DNA of 64,000 bases. It comes from Ruminococcus sp. (GTDB lineage Bacteria; Bacillota; Clostridia; Oscillospirales; Ruminococcaceae). The notes under the pieces are model-generated. The model was given only the letters and a program-made list of their open reading frames with translations. It was not told where the DNA came from and did not search any database. Where the stretch lies: the NCBI RefSeq assembly GCF_016287535.1, contig NZ_JAEFAJ010000009.1, positions 1-64,000 of the forward strand, in the 5' to 3' direction. Shown here piece by piece: positions 15,734 through 23,985 of the stretch (position 1 is its first letter; every line of letters begins with the position of its first letter). The position numbers and the translations under genes are program-made.

Positions 15734-17425
15734 TCATGTATCTATCTTGTAGAAATGCTTATCCATTCTTTGCTCGAACTCATCAAGAGGCAGTGGCTTG
15801 TCAAACAGGAAGCCCTGTGCGAAAACGCAGTTGTTGTCGCGGAGTACCTTTACCTGACTGGAGGTCTCGACTCCTTCCGCTACACATTCAAGACCGAGAT
15901 CCTTAGCCATAGCCACAACGTATCTGAACATCACGCTTCTTGTGCTTTCAGATCCTTCGGCGTCCATAGGCAGAAAGCTCCTGTCAACTTTAAGGACGTT
16001 CCACGGTATATCGCGTATCAGATTCAGTGAGGAATAGCCCATACCGAAGTCGTCTACCGATGTGTAGATACCTTTCTGCTGAAGGCTGCTTACGACTCGC
16101 TTCAGGTCACGGAACTCAACGTCGGTCGTGGTCTCGGTAAGCTCTATCTCTATATACTCATGGGGAACATTGTTCCTGTCGATGACTTCTATGATATGTT
16201 CAAGCAGATCAACGTCCATCATGTGCTTGCGTGAAAGGTTTACAGATATTCTTACGACCTTTCTGCCCTCGCCCAGCCAGCGGCGTATATCCTTGCAGAC
16301 GTGGTCAAGCATATAGAAATCAAGGAGACATATATCAGAGTTTTGTTCAAGGATAGGGATAAATTCCATTGGCGGAATGATCTTTCCGTCCTTGAACCAG
16401 CGGCAGAGCGCTTCTGCGCCGGCAAGTTCTCCGGTCTCGATATCTATTTTAGGCTGATAAAATACCTTGAACTCTTCGTTTGCGAGAGCAAGCGGGAAGA
16501 GCTGCTGTATCTGCATACGCTTTTCCTTGCCGATCTCCATCTGTTCGTCGAAGAAGACAACACTGTCCTTTCCGCCGAGCTTTGCAGCCTGCGAGGAGGA
16601 AAGTATCCTGTCCATTATATCGCCGGGAGTGTCAAAGGTATAGCCGGGAGGCATACGGAATACTCCCGTGCTTCCGGAGAGCATTATGCGCTTGCCGGTG
16701 ACGTTGTCGTATACGACAGGCACTCCTTTCAATATGGGGAGTATATCGTCAAGAAGCTGATCCTCAAACGCAGCGACGAAGTTATCTCCGCCGACTCTGC
16801 ATATAATACCCTTGTTTCCTATGACATTTTCGATCATATCAAAGTAGTTGCGCATAGCGATATCGCCGGCGCTTCTGCCGATGTCGCGGTTTATGAGGGT
16901 ATAGTGACGAAGATTGTAGTATATTGCAGTATGACCGCCGAGGGAATGCTCCTCATTAAGCTGTTCGAGATACCTGAGAAACGAGCGCACATTGCGGTAG
17001 CCTGTATCGTCGTAGAATGTGAACTTTTCAATTACGCCTTCAAGTCTGTACCGGCTTATGAAGCTCAGCAGCATCCTTATTATCAGGCGCAGCTTGCTCT
17101 CGTCCTCTTCTGAAATGGGAGGAGCGTCCTTTGACATGGCAAAAGTACCCTTTATTATAGCCATTGATCTGGTATGTATGCGTTCACACAGTATCACATC
17201 GCCCGAATTTCCGTCGTCATAGCCTATGATAGTTTCTCCCTTGTTCTGTTTTTCAAATGTAATGCTCTGATAGAACTCGGAAACGGCTCTGGAAATATGG
17301 AATTCCTTGCAGAATTCGGCTACAGCGCGCAGAACAGCGTACTTGTCTATGCGGTCTGTTCCTGTCATGGCTCTTACGAGCTTTTCCATGAGCAGATGGA
17401 AATGTTCATCTCTTTCATTTAACAT
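15734..17425 (-). CDS. GGDEF-EAL protein, probable cyclic-di-GMP phosphodiesterase
   Basis: A 563-residue soluble protein. The N-terminal ~150 residues are of unclear type. The GGDEF domain has a degenerate loop (VGGDNF), so it probably binds GTP and makes no product. The C-terminal EAL domain looks active: FYQPKIDIETGELAGAEALCRW, SVNLSRKHM, IELTET, DDFGMGYSSLNLI, KVDRSF and VAEGVET. It would hydrolyse cyclic-di-GMP, opposing the three GGDEF proteins in the window. Transcribed alone; GGAGAG lies ~6 bases before the ATG. Confidence 0.92.
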   Translation of the reverse strand: MLNERDEHFHLLMEKLVRAMTGTDRIDKYAVLRAVAEFCKEFHISRAVSEFYQSITFEKQNKGETIIGYDDGNSGDVILCERIHTRSMAIIKGTFAMSKDAPPISEEDESKLRLIIRMLLSFISRYRLEGVIEKFTFYDDTGYRNVRSFLRYLEQLNEEHSLGGHTAIYYNLRHYTLINRDIGRSAGDIAMRNYFDMIENVIGNKGIICRVGGDNFVAAFEDQLLDDILPILKGVPVVYDNVTGKRIMLSGSTGVFRMPPGYTFDTPGDIMDRILSSSQAAKLGGKDSVVFFDEQMEIGKEKRMQIQQLFPLALANEEFKVFYQPKIDIETGELAGAEALCRWFKDGKIIPPMEFIPILEQNSDICLLDFYMLDHVCKDIRRWLGEGRKVVRISVNLSRKHMMDVDLLEHIIEVIDRNNVPHEYIEIELTETTTDVEFRDLKRVVSSLQQKGIYTSVDDFGMGYSSLNLIRDIPWNVLKVDRSFLPMDAEGSESTRSVMFRYVVAMAKDLGLECVAEGVETSSQVKVLRDNNCVFAQGFLFDKPLPLDEFEQRMDKHFYKIDT

Positions 17426-17480
17426 ATAAATCTCTCCATTCCGATCTCAGAAAGAGATCAAAATCGAACCCCTTAATGTC

Positions 17481-17509
17481 ATTATAACATTAAATTATTA
17501 ATAAAGCAA
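17481..17509 (-). promoter_or_regulatory. Promoter of the GGDEF-EAL gene
   Basis: Minus strand: TTGCTT, 17 bases, TATAAT. A small GATCTC/GAGATC hairpin (17443-17459) lies in the leader. Confidence 0.7.
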
Positions 17510-17664
17510 GTCGTTTGGCGGCTCTGAAGCCTTAATTTGGAAACTTGCTGATAATTAGAAAAAAGATTTTTTAATCAATAGTAACAAATGCATAATATTT
17601 GGCTTTAAAATTTTAATATAACGTCGAATATCATGCTGCTTTTGCTATAAATGTATAAAAACAA

Positions 17665-17693
17665 TTGACAATAAACATATATAAGTGTATAAT
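17665..17693 (+). promoter_or_regulatory. Consensus promoter of the RTX hydrolase gene
   Basis: TTGACA, 17 bases, TATAAT, giving a leader of about 100 bases before the ATG. The rest of 17510-17798 is AT-rich with no gene. Confidence 0.8.
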
Positions 17694-17798
17694 AAAAATA
17701 TATTTGCCGCAGTAAGGTATGTTGTATTAATATCATTTTACATTATACAGCAGGACTGCTGTATGATCACGATTAGGAAAAACAGGGGGTAAGAGGTC

Positions 17799-19889
17799 AT
17801 GGCGGATTTTATTGAAAGCTTCGGTATATCAAGGGAAGCGAGAATTTCTATAATACTCAATACATTCATGTATATCGACAAATGTACGAAGTGTGATACA
17901 ATGCCTTCGCTGAGGACGGTTGTTCAGGAGCTTATCAGGGATGATTCCCTGAATGACGAGCAGATGGCGGCGCTGAACGTGATGCGCAAGTGCATGAGGA
18001 TAATGCAGGATTCGGAAGTCTGGGACTTCAGGGTAATAAGCTTTTCGGAGCATATGGAGGAAAAGTACAGGGGAGCGTATGCGGCGGCTTTCAAAAAGGC
18101 TGATGATTCGGAGATATATGTGGTCTTCCGCGGCACAGGAAGCGGACGCTGGTACGACAACGGGGATGGTCTGTCAAATGAGCGTACAAGATATCAGCTT
18201 GCGGCACTTCTGTACTTCAATAACCTGATGAGATCTGAAAAATGTTCGCCAAATGCAAGGCTGATAGTTACAGGACATTCAAAGGGCGGAAATCTTTCGC
18301 AGTATGTGACTCTTGCTTCTGAGTACGGAACAAGAGTAAAATACTGTATCTCCTTCGACGGACAGGGCTTTTCGCCGGAGTTCCTCAGAAGTATCAATTA
18401 TCCCAACAGCAGCGCGATCGAGCGGTGCAACAGAATGTATTCCATATGCGGTGACAACGATTACGTCAATGTGCTCGGAAAAAAGGTAATTCCGGACGAT
18501 CAGACTGTTTTTATAAAGACAAGGACAAGACTGACTGACCTTTACGGCGCTCATTCCATTATACCTCCGGGAACAAGGGAGGTTGACGCTCACTGGTGTG
18601 ATTACCTCTTTGATTTCAGCGCGAACAGATTCAACGATCAGACATCAGACGAGCAGCGTGAGCTGGCAAACTGCGCAAAGGCTGTAAGCATGAACGCGAT
18701 GGAGATGCCTCACGATGAGAGAGAGGACGTTTGCAGGACTCTTATGACGCTTGCCGAAAAATTCATAGGCGGTAATAATTCATCTGGCGGTCTTAACGGA
18801 GAAAAGGCTGAGCTGGAAGAAAGCGTCGGATTTGTGACTAATCTTTGCGAGATAATCCGTCCGCTGACACTTCGCCTTACAAGCAAGATCAAAAATGATG
18901 TGATATACTCGCTTCTGGTAGTGCCTGCCGGAAACGGTGCGGATCCGAGCATGGGTTCGGCTCCTATGGATAAGAAGATAAAGTATATACTGTCCGATCC
19001 GGAAATAATGAAGCTATACTATCTTGGAGCCTCCGTAGCGCTGGAAAGCTTCGCGGAAAATGTGACGCAGGCAGGTTCGGCTTTGAGTCTGGGCGGCATT
19101 TCAGGCTTCAGCTCGAAGATCGAAGAGCTTGTAAGCTCCTGCGATAACGCTGTAGATGCCGTCAGCTCGTCCTGCGAAAGCTCTGATAACGCGCTTTCAG
19201 GCTATATCTCCGAATTCTTTTCAGTGAGAGACAGGTTCCTTAAACAGTCAGGCGGCAGCAACGGTGATATGGGTACGTCTTACAGTGAGTGGAAAAGCTA
19301 TTTCACATATCAGGACGCCGAGGGCAGGAAAGTCACAAGAGTAAGCGGCAATCAGAGATCGGTGCTTGGCAGTGACAATGATGATGTGATCCGCGGTTTC
19401 ACGACAAATGACACTATCCACGGCTACGGCGGAAATGATGTGCTTTACGGCGGCCCCGGCAACGACGCTGTCTACGGAGCAGGCGGGAATGACGTGATAT
19501 ACGGCGAAGAAGGTGACGACGACCTGTACGGCGGCAATGACTCTGATATTATATACGGCGGACCGGGCAATGATCTTATACGCGGCGGAGGCGGCAGTGA
19601 CACTCTTTACGGCGGACCGGGAGATGATATTTACCTCTTCAGCCCCGGCTGCGGAAGAGATGTTATAAGCGACAATGAGGGCTGCAATACCATTATGTTC
19701 AGCAAGGTGCAGCCTTCTCAGCTGAGGTCTTCGATAAACGGCAGCGGAGAGCTTGTAATAGAAATGCAGGGGACTTCCGACTGCATAAGGATACAGAATT
19801 ATTCTTCCGGAAGATACAGATTCGTCTTCGACGATGATAGCTATATCCTTACGGGACAGGGAAGCGAGCTTGCTTTTACAAGACAGTAA
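17799..19889 (+). CDS. Lipase-like alpha/beta hydrolase with C-terminal RTX calcium repeats
   Basis: A 696-residue protein. The first ~290 residues resemble the class-3-lipase/Mbeg1-like (DUF2974) family: YVVFRGTG, the nucleophile elbow GHSKGGNLSQY (Ser161), FDGQGF, and a late His in EVDAHWCDYL. The middle is helical and unassigned. Residues ~524-613 hold at least six GGxGxDxLxGG-type RTX nonapeptides such as GGNDVLYGGPGNDAVYG. The terminal domain is beta-rich. RTX repeats bind calcium and normally fold outside the cell, yet I see no signal peptide or type I secretion genes nearby. Substrate unknown. The ATG follows an AGGGGG site. Confidence 0.85.
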   Translation: MADFIESFGISREARISIILNTFMYIDKCTKCDTMPSLRTVVQELIRDDSLNDEQMAALNVMRKCMRIMQDSEVWDFRVISFSEHMEEKYRGAYAAAFKKADDSEIYVVFRGTGSGRWYDNGDGLSNERTRYQLAALLYFNNLMRSEKCSPNARLIVTGHSKGGNLSQYVTLASEYGTRVKYCISFDGQGFSPEFLRSINYPNSSAIERCNRMYSICGDNDYVNVLGKKVIPDDQTVFIKTRTRLTDLYGAHSIIPPGTREVDAHWCDYLFDFSANRFNDQTSDEQRELANCAKAVSMNAMEMPHDEREDVCRTLMTLAEKFIGGNNSSGGLNGEKAELEESVGFVTNLCEIIRPLTLRLTSKIKNDVIYSLLVVPAGNGADPSMGSAPMDKKIKYILSDPEIMKLYYLGASVALESFAENVTQAGSALSLGGISGFSSKIEELVSSCDNAVDAVSSSCESSDNALSGYISEFFSVRDRFLKQSGGSNGDMGTSYSEWKSYFTYQDAEGRKVTRVSGNQRSVLGSDNDDVIRGFTTNDTIHGYGGNDVLYGGPGNDAVYGAGGNDVIYGEEGDDDLYGGNDSDIIYGGPGNDLIRGGGGSDTLYGGPGDDIYLFSPGCGRDVISDNEGCNTIMFSKVQPSQLRSSINGSGELVIEMQGTSDCIRIQNYSSGRYRFVFDDDSYILTGQGSELAFTRQ

Positions 19890-19892
19890 AAT

Positions 19893-19922
19893 AACGGCAC
19901 AGCCGGTACCGGCTGTGCCGTT
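19893..19922. terminator. Bidirectional terminator
   Basis: A perfect 30-base palindrome built from AACGGCACAGCCGG and its complement, shared by the RTX gene and convergent thiM. Confidence 0.88.
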
Positions 19923-19928
19923 TGTGTT

Positions 19929-20741
19929 CTATAGTTTTTCTATTCTTGCAGCGGTATCCATCTTTTCGGTGCTGAGCCGGTATACCGAGTCTATCATACG
20001 GCTTCGGCAGCCGGCATTGCCCTCATAAGGCAGAAGATGTTCTGCTGCGGTCTCGCCGCATACGTCCATAGCGGCTACCGCTGCTGTGGCGGCTTTGAGC
20101 ATATCCTCCGAAACAGCAGAGAAAGCTCCCATAAGTGCCGAGAGCATACAGCCGCAGCCTGTAATACTGCCCATTATAGGGTGTCCGTTTCTTATACAGT
20201 AAGCTGAGGAGCTGTCGGCAACGATATCTGTTTCGCCTGTAACAGCGATGACTGCGCCTGTTTGTGCGGAGAATTTCTCAGCAAGGGCAGCGCATGAGAC
20301 TATTGAACTGTCGCTGACGATATCGGCTGTATCAACGCCGTGGCTGTGGGAGGTCGTTCCCGCAATGCTCCTTATCTCTGAAAGATTTCCGCGTATGATA
20401 CTGAGTTTAACTTCTTTCAGAAGCTTTTCGGCAAAGTCTGTGCGGAAGCGTGATGCGCCTGCGCCAACGGGATCAAATATCACCGGGAGTCCGATTTCAT
20501 TTGCTTTTTTGCCTGATATCAGCATAGCTTCAAGTCTTTGCGGAGAAGGTGTGCCGAGATTTATCACAAGCGATTTGCAAATGGCGGTTATCTCTGCGCT
20601 TTCATCTGGGCAGTCAGCCATTATCGGTGAAGCTCCGCAGGCAAGAAGTATGTTTGCACAGTCATTGGCTGTGACGTAGTTGGTTATACAATGTACACGC
20701 GGCTTGCTGCGCCGCACTTCTTCAATGATATTGTCAAACAT
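19929..20741 (-). CDS. thiM: Hydroxyethylthiazole kinase
   Basis: A 270-residue kinase that phosphorylates the thiazole alcohol so that it can be re-used for thiamine. Recognisable segments are VHCITNYVTANDCANILLACGASPIMAD, LVINLGTPS, LPVIFDPVGAGASRFR, SIIRGNLSEI, VAVTGETD and the C-terminal GSITGCGCMLSAL, which supplies the catalytic Cys region. It lies 2 bases after thiW in the same transcript, so salvage enzyme and uptake component are made together. No thiE or thiD is next to it. Confidence 0.95.
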   Translation of the reverse strand: MFDNIIEEVRRSKPRVHCITNYVTANDCANILLACGASPIMADCPDESAEITAICKSLVINLGTPSPQRLEAMLISGKKANEIGLPVIFDPVGAGASRFRTDFAEKLLKEVKLSIIRGNLSEIRSIAGTTSHSHGVDTADIVSDSSIVSCAALAEKFSAQTGAVIAVTGETDIVADSSSAYCIRNGHPIMGSITGCGCMLSALMGAFSAVSEDMLKAATAAVAAMDVCGETAAEHLLPYEGNAGCRSRMIDSVYRLSTEKMDTAARIEKL

Positions 20742-20743
20742 GG

Positions 20744-21250
20744 TCAGTTATTTTCCGGCTTGAGGACTTTTGCCTTTTTGAGCCCTTCGATTATCACCGC
20801 TGACAGGACCGCGCCTGCGGCAGTTGATATGAGAAATGGTATGACATAGGCGTAGAATGCCACGTCTGCGGCGCTTACGCCCATTAAAAGCACAGCTACA
20901 GGATATGCGCAGAGTCCGCCGAGTACGGCTGTGCCGAATACCTCTGCGATATATGTCAGCCACGTATTCTTCGTCCTGTGAAAAACTATGCCGCACAGGA
21001 GCGCTCCGAACATACTTCCCGGAAAAGCCATAAGGCTGCCGAGACCGAGAAGATTACGTATCAGACTTGTTGCAAAGGCAACTCCCACACCGTAAAACGG
21101 TCCGAGCAGAACTGCACAGATAATATTGACCATATGCTGTACAGGAGCGCATTTGCTGCCGAATACCGGAAATGAGAAAAAGCTGCCCACAACTCCCACG
21201 GCGCAAAGCAGACCTGCAAGCGCTAATTTTCGTGTACGGATGTTTTTCAT
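20744..21250 (-). CDS. thiW: Thiazole/thiamine-precursor ECF transporter S component
   Basis: A 168-residue membrane protein with about five or six hydrophobic segments. The pattern RKLALAGLLCAVGVV..FSFPVFGSKCAPVQHMVNIICAVLLGPFYG matches ThiW, the substrate-capture subunit of an energy-coupling-factor transporter thought to import the thiazole moiety. It needs a shared EcfA/A'/T module encoded elsewhere. Next to thiM, the substrate assignment is strong. A hairpin with a T run lies between its likely promoter and its start. Confidence 0.92.
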   Translation of the reverse strand: MKNIRTRKLALAGLLCAVGVVGSFFSFPVFGSKCAPVQHMVNIICAVLLGPFYGVGVAFATSLIRNLLGLGSLMAFPGSMFGALLCGIVFHRTKNTWLTYIAEVFGTAVLGGLCAYPVAVLLMGVSAADVAFYAYVIPFLISTAAGAVLSAVIIEGLKKAKVLKPENN

Positions 21251-21272
21251 AGTTTACACTCCTTCGGAAAAT

Positions 21273-21300
21273 AAAAAGGGGCATTTCGGAGAATGTCCCT
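21273..21300 (-). promoter_or_regulatory. Hairpin plus T run in the thiW leader (attenuator or terminator)
   Basis: On the minus strand AGGG-A-CATT pairs with AATG-C-CCCT around a six-base loop (one mismatch) and is followed by TTTTTATTTT, 23 bases before the thiW start. I looked for TPP riboswitch core sequences in 21300-21440 and did not find them. Confidence 0.5.
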
Positions 21301-21404
21301 GCAAATTCAAAAGTATTATAATAAGAATAAGTGTTGGCATGATGATGATTTTGTGTCTGATATGTGATAAAAGTTCCCGTTCAGCCGTTAGCCCATAGTA
21401 AAAA

Positions 21405-21427
21405 GCCCCGGAGCAATGCTTCGGGGC
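21405..21427 (-). terminator. Terminator after the four-helix membrane protein gene
   Basis: An 11-base-pair stem (GCCCCGGAGCA with TGCTTCGGGGC, one G-T pair), ending in TTTT on the minus strand. Confidence 0.85.
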
Positions 21428-21441
21428 AAAACTTATTTATA

Positions 21442-21906
21442 TCAGTTCTTTCTGAAAAGCTCTCTGAGCACGAGTCCTCCGCCGGCAGCCACAAGTCCGA
21501 ACATTACTATGAATACATATGCGTTGGTCGTGCGCCAATGGAGATGAGTGGTCATCATTACGCTGAGGAGTACGATCACTATTCCGATAGAGAGCACTAC
21601 CCAGCCGAATATCTTTCTGTCCATAAGGAAGAGCATTGCGATACCTATAACGATAGGAAGCATTATCAGTCCGTTTGGAAGGCCAAAGCCGCCTATCCTG
21701 AAGAAGTAACCGCCGTAGCCCCATGAACTTGTGACCTCGATATTCTGGAATATCATGAATAAGCCGCCGCCCAGCATGAGCAGCCCCACAAAGAATTTCA
21801 GCAGACGATTTCCTTCATCTTTTGAAGAAGCACGAGCGCCGTCCCTTGTTTCAAGGAGATCCTTGTACATTTTATCGAGCTCTTTGTCTTTTGTTGTTTT
21901 TGGCAT
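21442..21906 (-). CDS. Membrane protein of unknown function
   Basis: A 154-residue protein I do not recognise. It has a charged N-terminus (MPKTTKDKELDKMYKDLLETRDGA...) predicted to be cytoplasmic, then four hydrophobic segments (about residues 38-56, 75-94, 98-117 and 128-146) and an RELFRKN tail. A Gly/aromatic loop (SWGYGGYFFRIGGFGLP) lies between the first two segments. It is a single-gene unit with a consensus promoter and a terminator, so it is very likely real. Confidence 0.8.
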   Translation of the reverse strand: MPKTTKDKELDKMYKDLLETRDGARASSKDEGNRLLKFFVGLLMLGGGLFMIFQNIEVTSSWGYGGYFFRIGGFGLPNGLIMLPIVIGIAMLFLMDRKIFGWVVLSIGIVIVLLSVMMTTHLHWRTTNAYVFIVMFGLVAAGGGLVLRELFRKN

Positions 21907-21939
21907 AATACCGCCCCCCTATATCAAATTTACAAGGAT

Positions 21940-21968
21940 ATTATACATTAAAAGTAATATATTGTCAA
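21940..21968 (-). promoter_or_regulatory. Consensus promoter of the membrane protein gene
   Basis: Minus strand: TTGACA, 17 bases, TATAAT, about 34 bases before the start, which also has a GGGGGG ribosome site. Confidence 0.8.
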
Positions 21969-22052
21969 GTATACCACCGAAAAAATCATCATTTTTTCAC
22001 CTTGCCACTGCGGTCAGAGCAGTGAAATCTGCATGAAATTTACGGACAGCTA

Positions 22053-22081
22053 TTGACATACGAACTCAAATAAAGTATAAT
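22053..22081 (+). promoter_or_regulatory. Consensus promoter of the metal-type ABC transporter
   Basis: TTGACA, 17 bases, TATAAT, directly followed by a palindromic operator. Confidence 0.85.
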
Positions 22082-22084
22082 ATG

Positions 22085-22111
22085 ATTTGAAATTGATTAT
22101 CAAATTCAAAT
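22085..22111 (+). promoter_or_regulatory. Palindromic operator, Fur/Zur-like
   Basis: The arms ATTTGAA-a-TTGAT and ATCAA-a-TTCAAAT are symmetric around a single T at 22098. The TTGAT-T-ATCAA core resembles Fur-family boxes. It covers the expected transcription start, so a bound repressor would block initiation. Zinc regulation is inferred from the downstream ABC family. Confidence 0.65.
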
Positions 22112-22158
22112 GCCGATAATACTTCAGGCACAGTCCGCCGATAATTTATATCTGATGC

Positions 22159-22183
22159 AGCAGCTGCGTTAATTGCAGCTGCT
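22159..22183 (+). other. Leader hairpin ahead of the transporter genes
   Basis: A 9-base-pair stem (AGCAGCTGC/GCAGCTGCT) with a 7-base loop, about 60 bases before the start. It lacks a proper T run, so it is more likely an mRNA structure than a terminator. Confidence 0.5.
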
Positions 22184-22253
22184 TCTCTTACGGTCTGTGC
22201 AAGCTGAACAGTATACTATTATATATGATCCTGTAAAGAAGGTGCTTGACTGA

Positions 22254-22976
22254 ATGGGCGCATTACTGAAATGCGAAAACGTGGCTCTAGGCTATGAGGG
22301 CGACGTTATCACAAAAGATCTTGATTTTACCGTGAGCAGCGGTGATTATCTTTGTATAGTCGGCGAGAACGGCTCCGGAAAGAGTACGCTTATCAAGGCT
22401 CTTCTGGGACTGAAGCCGCCCCTCAGCGGAAAAATTGAGCTCTGCGGCGAAGTCGGAAAGAACGAGATAGGCTATCTCCCTCAGCAGACTCTTGTACAGC
22501 GTGATTTTCCTGCCTCGGTGCGTGAGATAGTGCTGTCAGGCTGCATGAACCGCTGCGGTCTCCGTCCTTTTTATAATAAGGAAGAGAAGAAGCTCGCTCA
22601 TGACATGATGAGGAGACTTGATATCGAGCCCCTGACAAAGCGCTGCTACCGCGAGCTGTCAGGCGGACAGCAGCAGCGTGTTCTCCTCGCGAGAGCGCTT
22701 TGCGCGGCGAGGAAAATGATACTTCTTGACGAGCCTGTAACTGGTCTTGACCCCAAGGCTACAAACGAGATGTACGAGCTTATAGACAGTCTCAACAAAA
22801 AGGACAAGATCACCGTCATTATGGTATCCCACGACATGAACGCAGCCGTAAGATACGCCTCGCATATACTCCACATCGGCAGAAAGCAGATGTTTTTCGG
22901 TACTAAGGAGGACTACATGACCAGCAAGATAGGTCAGGCCTTCCTTTCAGTAATGGGAGGTGAGGAAAATGAGTGA
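22254..22976 (+). CDS. Zinc/manganese-type ABC transporter, ATP-binding protein (ZnuC-like)
   Basis: A 240-residue ATPase: Walker A GENGSGKST (about residue 40), signature LSGGQQQR, Walker B MILLDEPVTGLD and switch His in VSHDMN. GYLPQQTLVQRDFPASVREIVLSG after the Q-loop is typical of the ZnuC/MntB (metal ABC) family. It is encoded with a family-3 permease and lies under a Fur/Zur-like operator, which supports divalent-metal import, most likely zinc. No substrate-binding lipoprotein gene is adjacent. Confidence 0.9.
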   Translation: MGALLKCENVALGYEGDVITKDLDFTVSSGDYLCIVGENGSGKSTLIKALLGLKPPLSGKIELCGEVGKNEIGYLPQQTLVQRDFPASVREIVLSGCMNRCGLRPFYNKEEKKLAHDMMRRLDIEPLTKRCYRELSGGQQQRVLLARALCAARKMILLDEPVTGLDPKATNEMYELIDSLNKKDKITVIMVSHDMNAAVRYASHILHIGRKQMFFGTKEDYMTSKIGQAFLSVMGGEENE

Positions 22977-23838
22977 GATGTTTGACAAGCTTCACAGTTA
23001 CTTTCAGCTGCCGGCAGTAAGATACGCCCTTATAGTAGGACTTCTTATAGCTCTCTGCTCGTCTCTCCTCGGAGTTACCCTTGTAATGAAGCGCTTTTCC
23101 TTCATCGGTGACGGACTTTCACACGTTGCCTTCGGAGCGATGGCAGTCGCCACCATAACCGGCGTCACAAACAATATGCTCATAATCATGCCAGTCACTA
23201 TCATTTCCGCGGTACTGCTCCTCAGGACAGGAAACAATACAAAGATAAAGGGCGACGCGGCAGTTGCAATGATATCCGTGGGAGCTCTGGCGCTTGGCTA
23301 TATGATGATGAATATAGCCGCTCAGAAAGGCAGCGGCAGGACCTCCAGCAACGTCACAGCCGACGTGTGCAGCACCCTTTTCGGCTCCACCGCGATACTT
23401 ACTTTAAAGCCTGCCGATGTATGGATATGCATAGCGATGTCAATAATAGTAGTATCGGTATTCCTTGTATTCTACAACAAGATATTCGCAGTCACCTTTG
23501 ACGAGAGCTTTGCAAAGGCAACAGGAGTACGTTCAGATGCGTACAATCTGCTCATAGCGGTAGTCATCGCAGTAATAATAGTGATAGCAATGAACTTCGT
23601 AGGCTCTCTGCTCATATCGGCACTGATAATATTCCCGGCTCTTTCGGCGATGAGGGTGTTCAAGAGCTTCCGCAGCGTAATAATATGCTCTGTGGTAATA
23701 TCCCTTTTATGTGCCTTTTTCGGCATAATAATCTCCATACTTGCGGGAACTCCCGTGGGTTCTACAATAGTTTCCGCGGATATCACGGTATTCTTTATTT
23801 TCTGCATTATATCCTTTGTACTGAAGCGCGGGAAATAA
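22969..23838 (+). CDS. Zinc/manganese-type ABC transporter, permease (ZnuB-like)
   Basis: A 289-residue ABC-3 family permease with about eight or nine hydrophobic segments. Hallmarks include GVTLVMKRFSFIGDGLSHVAFGAMA near the start and FDESFAKATGVRSDAYNLL in the cytoplasmic loop. The ATG at 22969 is chosen because GGGAGGTGAGG lies just upstream; it overlaps the ATPase gene by 8 bases. A GTG at 22960 is less likely. It is the last gene of the unit and a strong hairpin terminator follows. Confidence 0.9.
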   Translation: MSEMFDKLHSYFQLPAVRYALIVGLLIALCSSLLGVTLVMKRFSFIGDGLSHVAFGAMAVATITGVTNNMLIIMPVTIISAVLLLRTGNNTKIKGDAAVAMISVGALALGYMMMNIAAQKGSGRTSSNVTADVCSTLFGSTAILTLKPADVWICIAMSIIVVSVFLVFYNKIFAVTFDESFAKATGVRSDAYNLLIAVVIAVIIVIAMNFVGSLLISALIIFPALSAMRVFKSFRSVIICSVVISLLCAFFGIIISILAGTPVGSTIVSADITVFFIFCIISFVLKRGK

Positions 23839-23858
23839 ATGAAATTGTAAAAAACGTC

Positions 23859-23892
23859 AAAACACTTTCACTTTTTAAAGTGAAAGTGTTTT
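23859..23892 (+). terminator. Terminator after the metal transporter
   Basis: A 16-base-pair perfect stem (AAAACACTTTCACTTT and complement) with a two-base loop, followed by TTTTCTTT. Confidence 0.92.
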
Positions 23893-23916
23893 CTTTATCA
23901 TAAATAGTCCTTTGTC

Positions 23917-23946
23917 TTGACAAAGCAGACATTTTTGTGATATCAT
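23917..23946 (+). promoter_or_regulatory. Promoter of the cupin regulator-acyl-CoA synthetase operon
   Basis: TTGACA, 18 bases, TATCAT. Confidence 0.7.
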
Positions 23947-23985
23947 TATTAATGTATACATTATTTTCAAAAAGGAGGTTGCGCT

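Noticed and set aside
21300-21440. TPP riboswitch before thiW
   Set aside because: The usual CTGAGA and late conserved core are not present on the minus strand. Only a hairpin and T run were seen.
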